From the NCBI RefSeq assembly GCF_039596395.1, contig NZ_JBCNJT010000003.1:372001-436000 (forward strand): a stretch of DNA of 64,000 nucleotides, in the 5' to 3' direction. The position numbers were made by a program, and so were the translations under genes. Below are positions 1 through 8,096 of this stretch, piece after piece. Source of the DNA: Fluviicola sp. GTDB lineage: Bacteria; Bacteroidota; Bacteroidia; Flavobacteriales_D; Crocinitomicaceae. Positions within the stretch are counted from its first letter, which is position 1. The number at the start of each line of letters is the position of its first letter. The notes under the pieces were generated by a model. That model made no database searches. It had not been told where the DNA came from and saw nothing but the letters and a program-made list of their open reading frames with translations.

Positions 1-1178
1 GCTGTGCTGATTTTTCCCAGGTATCCCAACGAATAGCGATCGGATAGCATGCCGAAAGCGCGGATATTCAGGTAAGTCTTTTTGGAAAGTTTCGAATCGT
101 AATGAAGGGCCAGGATATTCCAGTCTACTTTGAACCAGTTGCGGTCGCGCACGCTTTGTTTCGGATCTTCTTCGAATTGCTTATCGGTTAATCCGCCAGG
201 CTGTTTTGCCAGGTAGCTCATGCGCGTGTATTCGAGCCGGATTTGGTTGTTCTCGTTGATGCGGTAGCCCAACTGAACAAATCCCTGCTGTTGATTGAAA
301 TCCGAATTGGGACGGTAACCGTTCCCGGTTTTCAATTGGTAGTATGCCTGGTACTCAAAGCGCCCTGCTGTTCCTGAAATGCGGTTGAAGGTACCGAAAT
401 AGCCGTAGTTTCCTACCGTGTTGCGGGAAGTAAACTGGAACGGGCTGGTTTGAACCGGATCTTTGATGATGAAGTTCATGAGTCCGCCAAATTGTGTTCC
501 GTACTGCAAACTTGCCGACCCGCGGATGATTTCGATGGCCTGAAGTGCCTCCAGGGGTGGCGTGTAATAACTTTCCGGGTATCCGAGTGCATCGGCCGAA
601 ATATCGTAGCCATTTTGACGCGTGTTGAAATTGGCGGCGCGGTTCGGGCTTAATCCTCTTCCTCCGACACCCATCTGGATTCCGGCACCGTCGCTCTCCC
701 AAATATTTAAGCCGGGAACTTTAGCGAATAATTCTCTCGGATTCGCGCTCGATTTAGCACCGCCCTGGCGTTCTGTTTCAATCAGTGTATTGGTACCGGT
801 GGCAATCTGCACTCCTTTGATAGGAGGAATGAAACCAATGTCGAAATAATGCAGGCGTTTTCCGCGAACTTCTACTTCTTCCACGGCTGCCGACGTTTGT
901 ACCTGTATAATGGGATTCGGAGCTACGATTCCGTTCAGTACATAAACCAGTGTATCGATTTGATCGCCGTAAATGATCAGCGGGCCTTTGTCGCAGGGAA
1001 CCCGGAATTTTCCCTGTTCATCCGTCATGGTTTTCTGATTGCCGCATTGCACAAAAATCCCGAATTGCGGGCTCTTCGTCTGATCGATGATTGTTCCTTC
1101 GAAATTCTGGGACCAGGAAAAGGACACAAGCACAGAAAACAGGAAAGAAAGGCTTAATTTTCGAGAGGTAAAATCCAT
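1..1178 (-). CDS. TonB-dependent receptor, FecA-like (3' end outside window)
   Basis: Outer-membrane receptor for active uptake of a metal chelate, driven by TonB/ExbBD. Reading the minus strand from the ATG at 1178 gives about 392 residues with a signal peptide ending near SWSQ (residue 24), a small carboxypeptidase-like beta domain (about 25-90), then a TonB plug with GVGGRGLSPNR (about 170-180) and IEIIRGSASLQYG (about 215-227), followed by the first barrel strands. The stop lies beyond the left edge. Its start overlaps the end of the HTTM gene by 25 nt, so the two are probably translationally coupled. The plug resembles Fe(III)-dicitrate receptors, but the substrate cannot be read from sequence. 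Confidence 0.9.
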   Translation of the reverse strand, partial: MDFTSRKLSLSFLFSVLVSFSWSQNFEGTIIDQTKSPQFGIFVQCGNQKTMTDEQGKFRVPCDKGPLIIYGDQIDTLVYVLNGIVAPNPIIQVQTSAAVEEVEVRGKRLHYFDIGFIPPIKGVQIATGTNTLIETERQGGAKSSANPRELFAKVPGLNIWESDGAGIQMGVGGRGLSPNRAANFNTRQNGYDISADALGYPESYYTPPLEALQAIEIIRGSASLQYGTQFGGLMNFIIKDPVQTSPFQFTSRNTVGNYGYFGTFNRISGTAGRFEYQAYYQLKTGNGYRPNSDFNQQQGFVQLGYRINENNQIRLEYTRMSYLAKQPGGLTDKQFEEDPKQSVRDRNWFKVDWNILALHYDSKLSKKTYLNIRAFGMLSDRYSLGYLGKIST

Positions 1179-2521
1179 TTCCGGTGTTTCAAATTGTATT
1201 CTTCTTGCATTAAATCAGTTTCCCGGCTCACAAAATGCCGGTTCGGCCTTCCGTTTAAGGTGACGTAAACATCTGCGGTTACCCTTGGTCGCGACAAATG
1301 TACGCTTTTGCTGCCGAAATGAAGCGTGGTATCCCGGTACTTTTTCCCCAGGAAGTGTGCGAATTGCAGGATCATATCCGGCTGGCGCGACATCTGGTCG
1401 ATCTGTTGCGGCGTTAAGTAATCCGAGTTCGTGATCTCAATGGAACGGCGCGTATGGCGGTCTTCCACGTAAAAAGTGGCGTATCCTTTCTTTTCCATCA
1501 GCATAACCCTCCAGGAAAACCGGAACCCTTCCTCGTGCCAGAACAGGTTTTCAGGGTAAAGCAGGTAACGGAACGGGAGAATCAACTGAACCGCCAGAAA
1601 TACAGACAAACAGCTGGTAATGGTGCGTGAGCGCGAAATGTATTTTTGAGAAGGCCGGCTGGTCCAGCGGAATAGTTTTTTTAGCGGGTTGAGCCATTTG
1701 TGGTGGAAACCGGCCGGGAAGAAAATAAGCGTGCTCAGGATCATAACCCATGGAAAAACTCCGATAGGGAACAAAAGCCAGGTCAGAATGTGAAAGACAA
1801 CCACGAACAAATAGGCGATATTCCGGGTTTTATTGCCGGAAAGGAAAAAAGGGATCGTGAGGTCGTAAAAGCAGGAAAACCAGGAAAAAACGAAGGCCAG
1901 CCAGGAAGTTGCCAGTAAATCACCGACCAGCGGTAAATCGCGGAATGCCTGCAGCCACATGCGCAGCGGTTGTGCTTCCAGCAGCCAGTCGGGGTTGATT
2001 TTGGCGATTCCTGCGAAACAATAAACGATTCCCAGTTGAAAGCGCAGTAAAAAAATAGGCCAGTTGGGAATGGTTTCCCGCTGAATGGAAGGCTTACGCT
2101 TCGCATCCACGCTGAATTGCGCATGTGCGGGCAGCCAGATCAGGATGAATGCTATGAGGCTTACGAAATAATAATGATTGAGGTAATAACTCTTGTCCAG
2201 CAATTCCACATACGTAAATGCCAGGAAGAACAAGCTTGCCGAAACGCGGTAAAATGCTCCGAAAATGATTCCCAGGCTGGCAAGGATCATGATCACAAAA
2301 GGAAGATACATCCAGTTTCCCGGCAAGGTGTGAACCCAATCGAAACCGAGATACGTGAAATGGAAGGGAGGATCGATGTACAGTTGCTTCACCCATCCGT
2401 TGGAAACAAAACGCAGCGTGCTGAACAAGAACAGCGCCCCGATGATGATCCGGAAAGCAATGAGCGGAGTGATCGAAACCTCTCTGAAAAGGAGTTCCTG
2501 CCAGCGATTCTTAATCGCCAT
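1154..2521 (-). CDS. HTTM-domain integral membrane protein
   Basis: A 455-residue multi-pass protein of the HTTM family, the membrane domain shared with vitamin K-dependent gamma-carboxylase. It begins with an amphipathic stretch and an Arg/Ile-rich first helix (about 20-40), has several further hydrophobic helices up to about residue 300 with the family-like segment FLLRFQLGIVYCFAGIAKINPDW broken here as FQLGIVYCFAGIAK, and ends in a soluble domain of about 130 residues. It overlaps imelysin by 11 nt upstream and the TonB receptor by 25 nt downstream. In Bacteroidota this trio recurs, suggesting a shared role in metal acquisition; the biochemical role of these HTTM proteins is unknown. Confidence 0.85.
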   Translation of the reverse strand: MAIKNRWQELLFREVSITPLIAFRIIIGALFLFSTLRFVSNGWVKQLYIDPPFHFTYLGFDWVHTLPGNWMYLPFVIMILASLGIIFGAFYRVSASLFFLAFTYVELLDKSYYLNHYYFVSLIAFILIWLPAHAQFSVDAKRKPSIQRETIPNWPIFLLRFQLGIVYCFAGIAKINPDWLLEAQPLRMWLQAFRDLPLVGDLLATSWLAFVFSWFSCFYDLTIPFFLSGNKTRNIAYLFVVVFHILTWLLFPIGVFPWVMILSTLIFFPAGFHHKWLNPLKKLFRWTSRPSQKYISRSRTITSCLSVFLAVQLILPFRYLLYPENLFWHEEGFRFSWRVMLMEKKGYATFYVEDRHTRRSIEITNSDYLTPQQIDQMSRQPDMILQFAHFLGKKYRDTTLHFGSKSVHLSRPRVTADVYVTLNGRPNRHFVSRETDLMQEEYNLKHRKWILPLEN

Positions 2522-3566
2522 CGGTATCCTGGTAAGTGATCAAGACACCAAAAGCAGACGCCATATCCGTTTTCATATTGATCACAGATCCCTGCTGATA
2601 ATCGTAGAAGTTTTCCAGTGTGCCCGGAGAAGAAGTCATGAGTTGCTCCAATGTTCCTGTCCAGGATTGCGGAGTGGAGTACATGTAATCAAAACGCGAC
2701 GCGATCGTGGCGGAAAGTGTTCCTTTGTCCAAAGCGTTCAAATAATCGTCAAAACCTTGTCCGTTGCTGCTTCCGCTCAGATTTAACCCGTAGTAAATGC
2801 AGCGGGAAGCGCGGAGGTTTTCCGTCAACAAGATCCTTCCGATCCCGGAGCGGCGTGCTTCCAGATAATTCGGCTGCTGAATTCCCAGGGTGTGGTTCCC
2901 GATCGGGAAACCAAGCTTGGTGGTTTTACTCAATTCGAAATCCTTGCAGAAGTTGTTTACCAATAAGGCAAAAGGACTGGTAGACTCGTTACTTGTTCCG
3001 TTCACGAAAGTGCTCCGGTAACTTGCCCATCCCGCAACAACCGCCGTGATTTCCGTTTTCATTTTAGCAATAACAGCCGATACGTAAACGCATGCATTGG
3101 AAGTCGATTGAAAAGCGATCAGTGCATCCTGTTTGTAGAATAAATAGTCCAAAGCATCCAGCCCGGAAGCGTCCAAAGCGAGGTCACTGCTGTTGCCACT
3201 GGAAATACTGCTGTTGATATGAGCCGTATCCGTAGGGAAAGTTCCGAAAGTGAAGGCGATATTTGCAGTCATTGCCGGCCCGAAATCAAATGCTTTTACA
3301 TGCTGGAACGAAATATTGGCGTCGACCCATGCCTGTTTTGCCACATCCAGTTTAGCCTGTGTTTTATCTCCCAGGAAATCATTCCACGCAGTTTCCAACG
3401 AAATTACCTTCGATTTCAAATCCGCATAACCCGGAATGATGTAATTATCGGCCATATTGACCATGATTGGTCCTTTGTCAAATTCCGTATCTTCATTTTT
3501 CTTCTTTTTACATTGGGTAAAAACCAGAAGAGCCAATAGGATGGTGCAATAAGCTTTTAATTTCAT
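2511..3566 (-). CDS. Imelysin family lipoprotein
   Basis: A 351-residue lipoprotein: a short hydrophobic leader ends in LVFTQC with the lipidated Cys at 19, followed by a Lys-rich linker. The remainder is the all-helical imelysin (IrpA/insulin-cleaving, M75) fold, with the helix AKLDVAKQAWVDANISFQHV near 70-90. Imelysins are iron-regulated periplasmic or surface proteins of unclear mechanism. The place where the family usually has GxHxxE reads GLDALD (135-140), so the His is Asp here. It is the first gene of the imelysin-HTTM-TonB receptor operon, with a promoter box at 3646-3653. Confidence 0.85.
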   Translation of the reverse strand: MKLKAYCTILLALLVFTQCKKKKNEDTEFDKGPIMVNMADNYIIPGYADLKSKVISLETAWNDFLGDKTQAKLDVAKQAWVDANISFQHVKAFDFGPAMTANIAFTFGTFPTDTAHINSSISSGNSSDLALDASGLDALDYLFYKQDALIAFQSTSNACVYVSAVIAKMKTEITAVVAGWASYRSTFVNGTSNESTSPFALLVNNFCKDFELSKTTKLGFPIGNHTLGIQQPNYLEARRSGIGRILLTENLRASRCIYYGLNLSGSSNGQGFDDYLNALDKGTLSATIASRFDYMYSTPQSWTGTLEQLMTSSPGTLENFYDYQQGSVINMKTDMASAFGVLITYQDTDGD

Positions 3567-3645
3567 GAATCTTACATTTTGAAAATAAGGTCAACAACCG
3601 CTTGTGCCTGCGTGTGCTTACGCGCGTGCGTGTTGTTTCAGCGTG

Positions 3646-3653
3646 CAAAATTA
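3646..3653 (-). promoter_or_regulatory. Bacteroidota -7 box for the imelysin operon
   Basis: Minus-strand TAATTTTG matches TAnnTTTG. A TTG (complement of 3674-3676) lies 20 nt upstream, the expected -33 spacing. The start codon at 3566 is about 80 nt downstream, leaving room for a leader that could carry regulation. I see no clear Fur-like palindrome. Confidence 0.55.
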
Positions 3654-3690
3654 GGCCGGGAATGAGCGTCAGACAATACCCTAAAAAAGG

Positions 3691-3698
3691 TATTTTTG
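3691..3698 (+). promoter_or_regulatory. -7 box immediately upstream of the BadF-like kinase
   Basis: TATTTTTG matches TAnnTTTG and ends only 4 nt before the ATG at 3703, so transcription would start at or next to the start codon. No convincing -33 TTTG is present. Confidence 0.4.
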
Positions 3699-3702
3699 AA
3701 AT

Positions 3703-4512
3703 ATGGATGCCAAATACATCATTGCAGATTCGGGAGGTTCGTCGACAACCTGGGGAATTGTGCTCAAAAACAACGAAGTAATCTTTCTTCAAACGGACAG
3801 TTTACACCCGAAGTATGCGCTTTCGGAAGGATTTTCCATGGGAGGATTAAAAACACAATTCGAAGGAATGCAGGTGCCGCTTCATTTTTACGGAGCCGGT
3901 TGTTCCAGTGAAGTGGTGCAGGCACAAATGCGCGGATTGTTGCAGCAATTGGGGTTTTCAGAAGTACATGTTTATCCCGATACCCTTGCGGCGTGCAGGG
4001 CTTTGTACGGAAATCAACCGGGATGGGTTGCTATTTTGGGCACAGGTTCGGTGTTGGTTGCATATGACGGTTCAACGATTACCAAAAGAATTGGCGGCTA
4101 TGGTTCACTGGTCGGCGATGAAGGTAGCGGGTTCTATTTCGGGAAATTACTTGTGAGGCATTTACTCCGCACTGAAAAATGGGAAGAAGCCTGGGTAAAA
4201 GCTTTCCAGTCGCGTGAGTTTGTCCTGTCGAAACTGGCCGGTTCGGATTCACAGCAATGGATTTCCGGTTTGGCGGGTGAAACTGCCGGAATGGACTTCG
4301 GTTTTTTGCACCGACGGAACGCTGAATTGTTTGTGGAGCAATATTGTATGGGAATTCCCGGATTGCAGGAAATTTCGTTTATCGGGACCTATGGCAAGGA
4401 GCAGGAAAGGGTTTTTACACAGGTGTTTGAAAGCCGGAATATCCGGCCAGGAAAGCGTATCGCAAGCCCGATCAGGGATTTGGTGCGCTATCACCAGGCG
4501 AATGAATATTAA
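3703..4512 (+). CDS. BadF/BadG/BcrA/BcrD-type ATPase, N-acetylglucosamine kinase-like
   Basis: A 269-residue protein of the actin/hexokinase ATPase fold. Phosphate-1 loop: ADSGGSSTTW (8-17). Phosphate-2 region: ILGTGSVLVA (111-120). A conserved VGDEGSGFYFGK follows (about 137-148). This pattern is that of Bacteroidota proteins annotated as N-acetylglucosamine kinases, which would phosphorylate amino sugars from peptidoglycan or chitin recycling. At 269 residues it is slightly short of the usual 280-ish. It is divergent from the imelysin operon and stands alone; the next gene is 120 nt away. The substrate is inferred from family only. Confidence 0.75.
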   Translation: MDAKYIIADSGGSSTTWGIVLKNNEVIFLQTDSLHPKYALSEGFSMGGLKTQFEGMQVPLHFYGAGCSSEVVQAQMRGLLQQLGFSEVHVYPDTLAACRALYGNQPGWVAILGTGSVLVAYDGSTITKRIGGYGSLVGDEGSGFYFGKLLVRHLLRTEKWEEAWVKAFQSREFVLSKLAGSDSQQWISGLAGETAGMDFGFLHRRNAELFVEQYCMGIPGLQEISFIGTYGKEQERVFTQVFESRNIRPGKRIASPIRDLVRYHQANEY

Positions 4513-4634
4513 GGATATGTTAAGATTTTTGGCTCTTGATACAGAGCTGTTTAGTCGAAAATATTAAATCTTTCGTAGAAAAGTACCTTGTGGTTTGGAA
4601 AATAATTTACAACTTGCAGGAGCGAAAGTGAGAA

Positions 4635-5033
4635 ATGGATATATTATTAATTCAGGCAACTGCTCAGACCCCCATGGTAAATTTGAATCCTGATACAGGA
4701 ATCATGGAAATTAGAGGACGTTCAATTCCGGATGATCCAGAAGCTTTTTGGGGTGCAGTTTTAACATGGTTTGATAATTACATGGCGAATCCGATTGAAG
4801 AAACGCTTGTAAGAATCGATTTGGAGTATTTCAACATTACTTCCTCCAAGCGTATTTTATTCTTGCTTTATAAATTGAATGAACTGGTTGATTCTGGCAA
4901 GAAGGCGAAAGTAGAATGGTACTACAGACAATCGGATGAAGATATGTATGAAGTAGGGCAGGATTATGCTTTCATGGTCCATGTTCCGTTTGATTTCCGG
5001 GAATATACGGACAACGACCTGGTAGTAGCTTAG
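4635..5033 (+). CDS. SiaC-like regulatory phosphoprotein (DUF1987)
   Basis: A 132-residue DUF1987 protein. It keeps the family core LEYFNITSSKRIL (about 63-75), in which a Thr/Ser of the TSSK motif (T69 here) corresponds to the phosphorylated Thr of Pseudomonas SiaC, and the preceding PDDPEAFW and FDNYMANP segments. In Pseudomonas SiaC binds the diguanylate cyclase SiaD and is controlled by the kinase SiaB and phosphatase SiaA. None of those partners is in this window, so its partner is unknown here. The gene has its own 120-nt upstream region and is followed by an AT-rich 215-nt gap. Confidence 0.8.
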   Translation: MDILLIQATAQTPMVNLNPDTGIMEIRGRSIPDDPEAFWGAVLTWFDNYMANPIEETLVRIDLEYFNITSSKRILFLLYKLNELVDSGKKAKVEWYYRQSDEDMYEVGQDYAFMVHVPFDFREYTDNDLVVA

Positions 5034-5233
5034 AATTCAAAATGCAAAAGTGAAAATTGAAAAGATTGTAATTAGTTGCTATTTTCAATGTTTTAACTCC
5101 TGCCTTCGGTAGTCTTTGAGTCTTTTCAATTCTCCATTGTCAATTTTGCATTTTATCTGTCGGAAAACCTCCCTTTTTGAGCGCTTTTCAATTTTCAATT
5201 CTTCATTATCAATTATTTTTCCAATTTCATTAT
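5034..5233. repeat. AT-rich intergenic repeats of the TTTTCAATTTTCAATT type
   Basis: The spacer holds several direct and inverted versions of TTTTCAATTTTCAATTCTTC and its complement, e.g. at 5039-5062 (GAAAATTGAAAAG) and 5186-5217. The same wording recurs at 27060-27085 and 27136-27165, so it is a dispersed intergenic element of this genome. No coding potential. Confidence 0.55.
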
Positions 5234-5241
5234 TATTTTTG
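5234..5241 (+). promoter_or_regulatory. -7 box for the 81-aa protein operon
   Basis: TATTTTTG matches TAnnTTTG and ends 7 nt before the ATG at 5249, predicting a 5' leader of only a few nucleotides. No clear -33 partner. Confidence 0.4.
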
Positions 5242-5248
5242 TCGGAAT

Positions 5249-5494
5249 ATGCGTGTTATAGCAGACATTCCACATCCCCGTTACAAGATCCAGATATTTT
5301 CGTACAATGCGAAGTATTTGGTGAAGATTGAATTGGGCCAGTTTGAGCAGACTTTTAAGATTGCCGAAACGGACGTGAACGGATTGGAGGAGCTGAAACG
5401 CATGGTAACAGATCAATTATTACGTAACTCGCTTGATCGCTTTCTTTCTATGAGAACAGATTGGGAAGAAGCATTTAAAAACAAAGAAGGATGA
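5249..5494 (+). CDS. Small conserved hypothetical protein (81 aa)
   Basis: I chose the ATG at 5249 (MRVIADIPHPRYKIQIFSYN) because upstream codons in the same frame fall in AT-rich repeat. The product is a soluble mixed alpha/beta protein without signal peptide: two predicted strands (residues 10-40) then a charged helix LEELKRMVTDQLLRNSLDRF. I do not recognise a named domain, but the gene is tightly linked: its stop overlaps the start of the OmpH-like gene (ATGA). That suggests a function beside the lipoprotein and DUF4924 downstream. Confidence 0.7.
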   Translation: MRVIADIPHPRYKIQIFSYNAKYLVKIELGQFEQTFKIAETDVNGLEELKRMVTDQLLRNSLDRFLSMRTDWEEAFKNKEG

Positions 5495-6102
5495 AATTAG
5501 GACACGTTATTGCAGCAGGTTTAGTGCTTGGATTGACAACTTTTGCTTGTTCAGATAAAAAAGAAGACCCGAAAACAAAGGAAGAAAAAGCTCCTGAAGT
5601 TCCGGTAGTTAATTCCAAAGGGTTGAAGATTGCGTTCTATTATTCCGATAGTTTGAAAAGCGGCTTTACGTACTACAAGAACGAAGATGCGCGTATCACC
5701 AAGAAAGGCGAGGCTTTCCAGAACGAAATGATGGCAAAGCAGCGTGCATTGGAGCAAAAAGCACAGAACTACGAAAAATACATGCGTGAAGGTACGATGA
5801 CCGGAGCGGACATGCAGAACCTGGAAAACGAGATCATGCGTATGCGTGAGCAATTGTTGAACCAGCAGCAAACGAGAGGAGCCCAGTTGGAAAAAGAAAC
5901 CAACGAGGCTTTGACGGTGCTTTCCAAAAAGATCGAAGTAGCAGGGAAGAAGTACTGCGAAAAATACGGAATTGACGTGCTTTTGATCCATGGCCAGGGT
6001 GGACAAATCAATTTCATCAATGAGAAAATGAATGTGACACAATCATTCGTTGATTTCCTGAACCACGAACAAGAAATGATGGACAAAGACCTGGGCAAAT
6101 AA
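5491..6102 (+). CDS. OmpH/Skp-like periplasmic chaperone lipoprotein
   Basis: A 203-residue protein with a lipobox-like leader (LTTFAC, Cys 20), an acidic/Lys linker, a beta strand LKIAFYYSDSL (about 46-56), a long charged coiled coil (about 70-165) and a closing strand YGIDVLLIHGQGGQINFIN. That strand-hairpin-strand plan is the OmpH/Skp fold: trimeric holdases that escort unfolded outer-membrane proteins. It differs from classic Skp in being lipidated. It overlaps the upstream 81-aa gene by 4 nt and is 3 nt before the DUF4924 gene. Confidence 0.8.
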   Translation: MKLGHVIAAGLVLGLTTFACSDKKEDPKTKEEKAPEVPVVNSKGLKIAFYYSDSLKSGFTYYKNEDARITKKGEAFQNEMMAKQRALEQKAQNYEKYMREGTMTGADMQNLENEIMRMREQLLNQQQTRGAQLEKETNEALTVLSKKIEVAGKKYCEKYGIDVLLIHGQGGQINFINEKMNVTQSFVDFLNHEQEMMDKDLGK

Positions 6103-6105
6103 ATT

Positions 6106-6657
6106 ATGCTGATAGCACAACAAAAACTTAGGGAGAACGTCGCGGAATATATCCTGTACATGTACCAGATCGAAGATCTGATCCGTGCATACCAGTTTGA
6201 CCTGGACCGTATCATGAAGGAGGTTGTGGAACCGAATCTTCCTGATCGCGCTTATCTGGAGCGTTACAGGGCGTGGTACGCAGGTTTGATCCAGGATATG
6301 AAATCGGAGCGCATCATTGAATCCGGGCACCGCCTGGAACTACAGGATGTGATGGTGGAATTGTCGTACCTGCACAATTCTTTGCTGACGGTAGTAAACG
6401 ATGAGAAATACCGGACGCTTTATTCCACGGCGCTTCCTTTTATCGAAGATTTTATTGAGCATTCCAACCTGAAAGGCATGAACCACCTGGAAGTGTGTTT
6501 CCATGCTTTGTATATGAAATTGCTTTTGAAGCTGCAGAAAAAAGAAATCAGCCAGGAAACGGAAGAGGCCTTTGATGCGATGCGCATTTTACTTGCTTAT
6601 TTGACGCGTTCTTACCACCAGATGAAAGGCGGGGAAGGGCAGTATTGGAATAATTAA
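6106..6657 (+). CDS. DUF4924 family protein
   Basis: A 183-residue, all-helical, cytosolic protein beginning MLIAQQKLRENVAEYILYMY, the recognisable start of the Bacteroidota DUF4924 family. Motifs such as EDLIRAYQFDLDRI (25-38) and the C-terminal LLAYLTRSYHQMK fit. Function unknown. It is the last gene of the 81-aa/OmpH-like/DUF4924 operon (3-nt gap) and is followed by a terminator-like hairpin at 6704-6733. Confidence 0.8.
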   Translation: MLIAQQKLRENVAEYILYMYQIEDLIRAYQFDLDRIMKEVVEPNLPDRAYLERYRAWYAGLIQDMKSERIIESGHRLELQDVMVELSYLHNSLLTVVNDEKYRTLYSTALPFIEDFIEHSNLKGMNHLEVCFHALYMKLLLKLQKKEISQETEEAFDAMRILLAYLTRSYHQMKGGEGQYWNN

Positions 6658-6733
6658 CCCTTCGACTTCGCTCAGGATACTTAGATTCTGATAGCAGTTT
6701 AAAGGTGACTGAGCGGAGTCGAAGTCACCTTTT
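6658..6733. repeat. Dispersed TGAGCGGAGTCGAA element, inverted pair, terminator-like
   Basis: TTCGACTTCGCTCA (6661-6674) and TGAGCGGAGTCGAA (6710-6723) form an inverted pair. The right copy is flanked by GGTGAC and GTCACC, making a hairpin with the conserved 14-mer as loop, followed by TTTTATT. It could terminate the DUF4924 operon. Related copies are at 27103-27125 and 40057-40084. Confidence 0.6.
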
Positions 6734-6952
6734 ATTGTGTTTATGCTCGTTTGTGAGAAACGGAATTTGCATGAAAAAAAGAGGATTTGATCCGGAAAAG
6801 GTGCATTTTTTAGCTTGATAAATGGTTTGATGATCTCTTTGATTTGCTCTCTTTGTTTAAAGAAACGCTGCTTTATCAAAGGTTTCGGTTGATTTGGTGA
6901 ATTGTTGAAAATCCGGTGATTTGTTACAGGAATAACGTTTTGGTACTATATC

Positions 6953-6996
6953 CATACTTGACCTATACTTGATCCGTACTTGACCCGTATATGACC
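6953..6996. repeat. Four tandem 11-mers (NNTACTTGACC)
   Basis: Four consecutive 11-nt units: CATACTTGACC, TATACTTGATC, CGTACTTGACC, CGTATATGACC. The rest of the 6734-7117 spacer shows no open frame with coding character. One unit per helical turn could suit a protein-binding array, but nothing else supports that. Confidence 0.7.
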
Positions 6997-7117
6997 TCTG
7001 CTTATTCCGAAAATGTGTTTTTGAATGTTACACTTGTGGGAAACAGGGATTGAAAAGATTTGAAGTGAGGAAATTCATTTTTGAGCTTCTTTTCAATTTT
7101 CAATTGAACATGTTCAA

Positions 7118-7891
7118 TTAATAAAGGTCGAGTTTGCTCACGTTCAGATCTACCATTCCTTTGATGCCGGGTAATCTTCCGGATTCTGAGAACTGCCAGT
7201 GCAATACTTCGCGGTCTGTCATGTACTGAGGTTCGCGGCTGTAGGCAGCTATCCAAAAGTTATAGCCTTCCATTTTTCCCCGGAATTTCGTCTCGTAGAA
7301 GCTTAAAGAGGTGTAGATGATGGGTTTTATGCCGGTTGCTTTTTTCACTTCTTCGCACCAGATGAGCACTTTTGCGCGCAGGTCTTCGTCTGAAAATCCT
7401 TCATCTTCCACGTCAATAACGGGCGGCAGGTCTATGCTCCGGATTTTGTAGACGGAAAGGAAATGGGCAGCCTGTGGCCTTGGCGCTGATTTCGGGTTGA
7501 AATAGTGATAGGCCCCGTTCGAGATTCCGTGCTTGTTCAGGTATTCGCGGTTGCGTTCCCATTGGGTGTCTAAATGATCGGCCCCTTCGGTTACTTTGCA
7601 GTAGACAAAGTCGATAACGGTATCAAATCCCTTTTTGTCGAGCAGTAAATCCCAGTCTATTTCTCCCTGGTGGTGGGAAACATCCAGTCCGACTGCTTTG
7701 TATCCCGGCGGGATGATCTCGTGGAAATGTGTCGATGTCTGGACCATTCCTTCTGTTTTGTACCAGAAGAAAAAGAATGCCAGAACCCCGGCTACAAGTG
7801 CGATCCAGATCCACCTGTTTTTACCTTTTTTGCGCGATGCCGATCTGCGTTTGGGAGCAGCTTTTTTACGGGTTTGTTTTCTTTTGGCCAT
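7118..7891 (-). CDS. Glycoside hydrolase family 25 (lysozyme), membrane anchored
   Basis: A 257-residue protein: a very basic N-terminus (about 1-26), one transmembrane helix (27-43), then a GH25 muramidase domain. Catalytic landmarks of the family are visible: VGLDVSHHQGEIDW (67-80, the start-of-barrel Asp) and PPVIDVEDEG (156-165) with the D-x-E pair. It would cleave the MurNAc-GlcNAc bond of peptidoglycan in the periplasm, for wall remodelling. It ends near residue 257 with a strand typical of the barrel end, so the domain looks complete. It is a single gene with a 200-nt upstream region. Confidence 0.85.
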   Translation of the reverse strand: MAKRKQTRKKAAPKRRSASRKKGKNRWIWIALVAGVLAFFFFWYKTEGMVQTSTHFHEIIPPGYKAVGLDVSHHQGEIDWDLLLDKKGFDTVIDFVYCKVTEGADHLDTQWERNREYLNKHGISNGAYHYFNPKSAPRPQAAHFLSVYKIRSIDLPPVIDVEDEGFSDEDLRAKVLIWCEEVKKATGIKPIIYTSLSFYETKFRGKMEGYNFWIAAYSREPQYMTDREVLHWQFSESGRLPGIKGMVDLNVSKLDLY

Positions 7892-7991
7892 TTTCTTCCT
7901 GCGAAATTAGGAGTAAAATGCAAATAAATGGATAGGAAGAGTAATATTGTTCAAAAGGTTCAAAAGGTTCAAGGGGTCGAACTGGTAGCAA

Positions 7992-8007
7992 ATCAGCCGC
8001 GGCTGAT
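7992..8007. repeat. 16-nt palindrome ATCAGCCGCGGCTGAT, copy 1
   Basis: A perfect palindrome between the GH25 and glycosyltransferase genes, followed by CGTTGCGGTTTAAA. A second copy with a similar 3' flank is at 15709-15724. Just upstream (7950-7975) are three TTCAAAAGG-type repeats. Confidence 0.75.
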
Positions 8008-8096
8008 CGTTGCGGTTTAAAGTTTTCAATGGCCGCTGGCTTAAATTGTATTTTAAACTTTTGGATCTTTAAACGATTGAACTTCCGAAGGAATGA

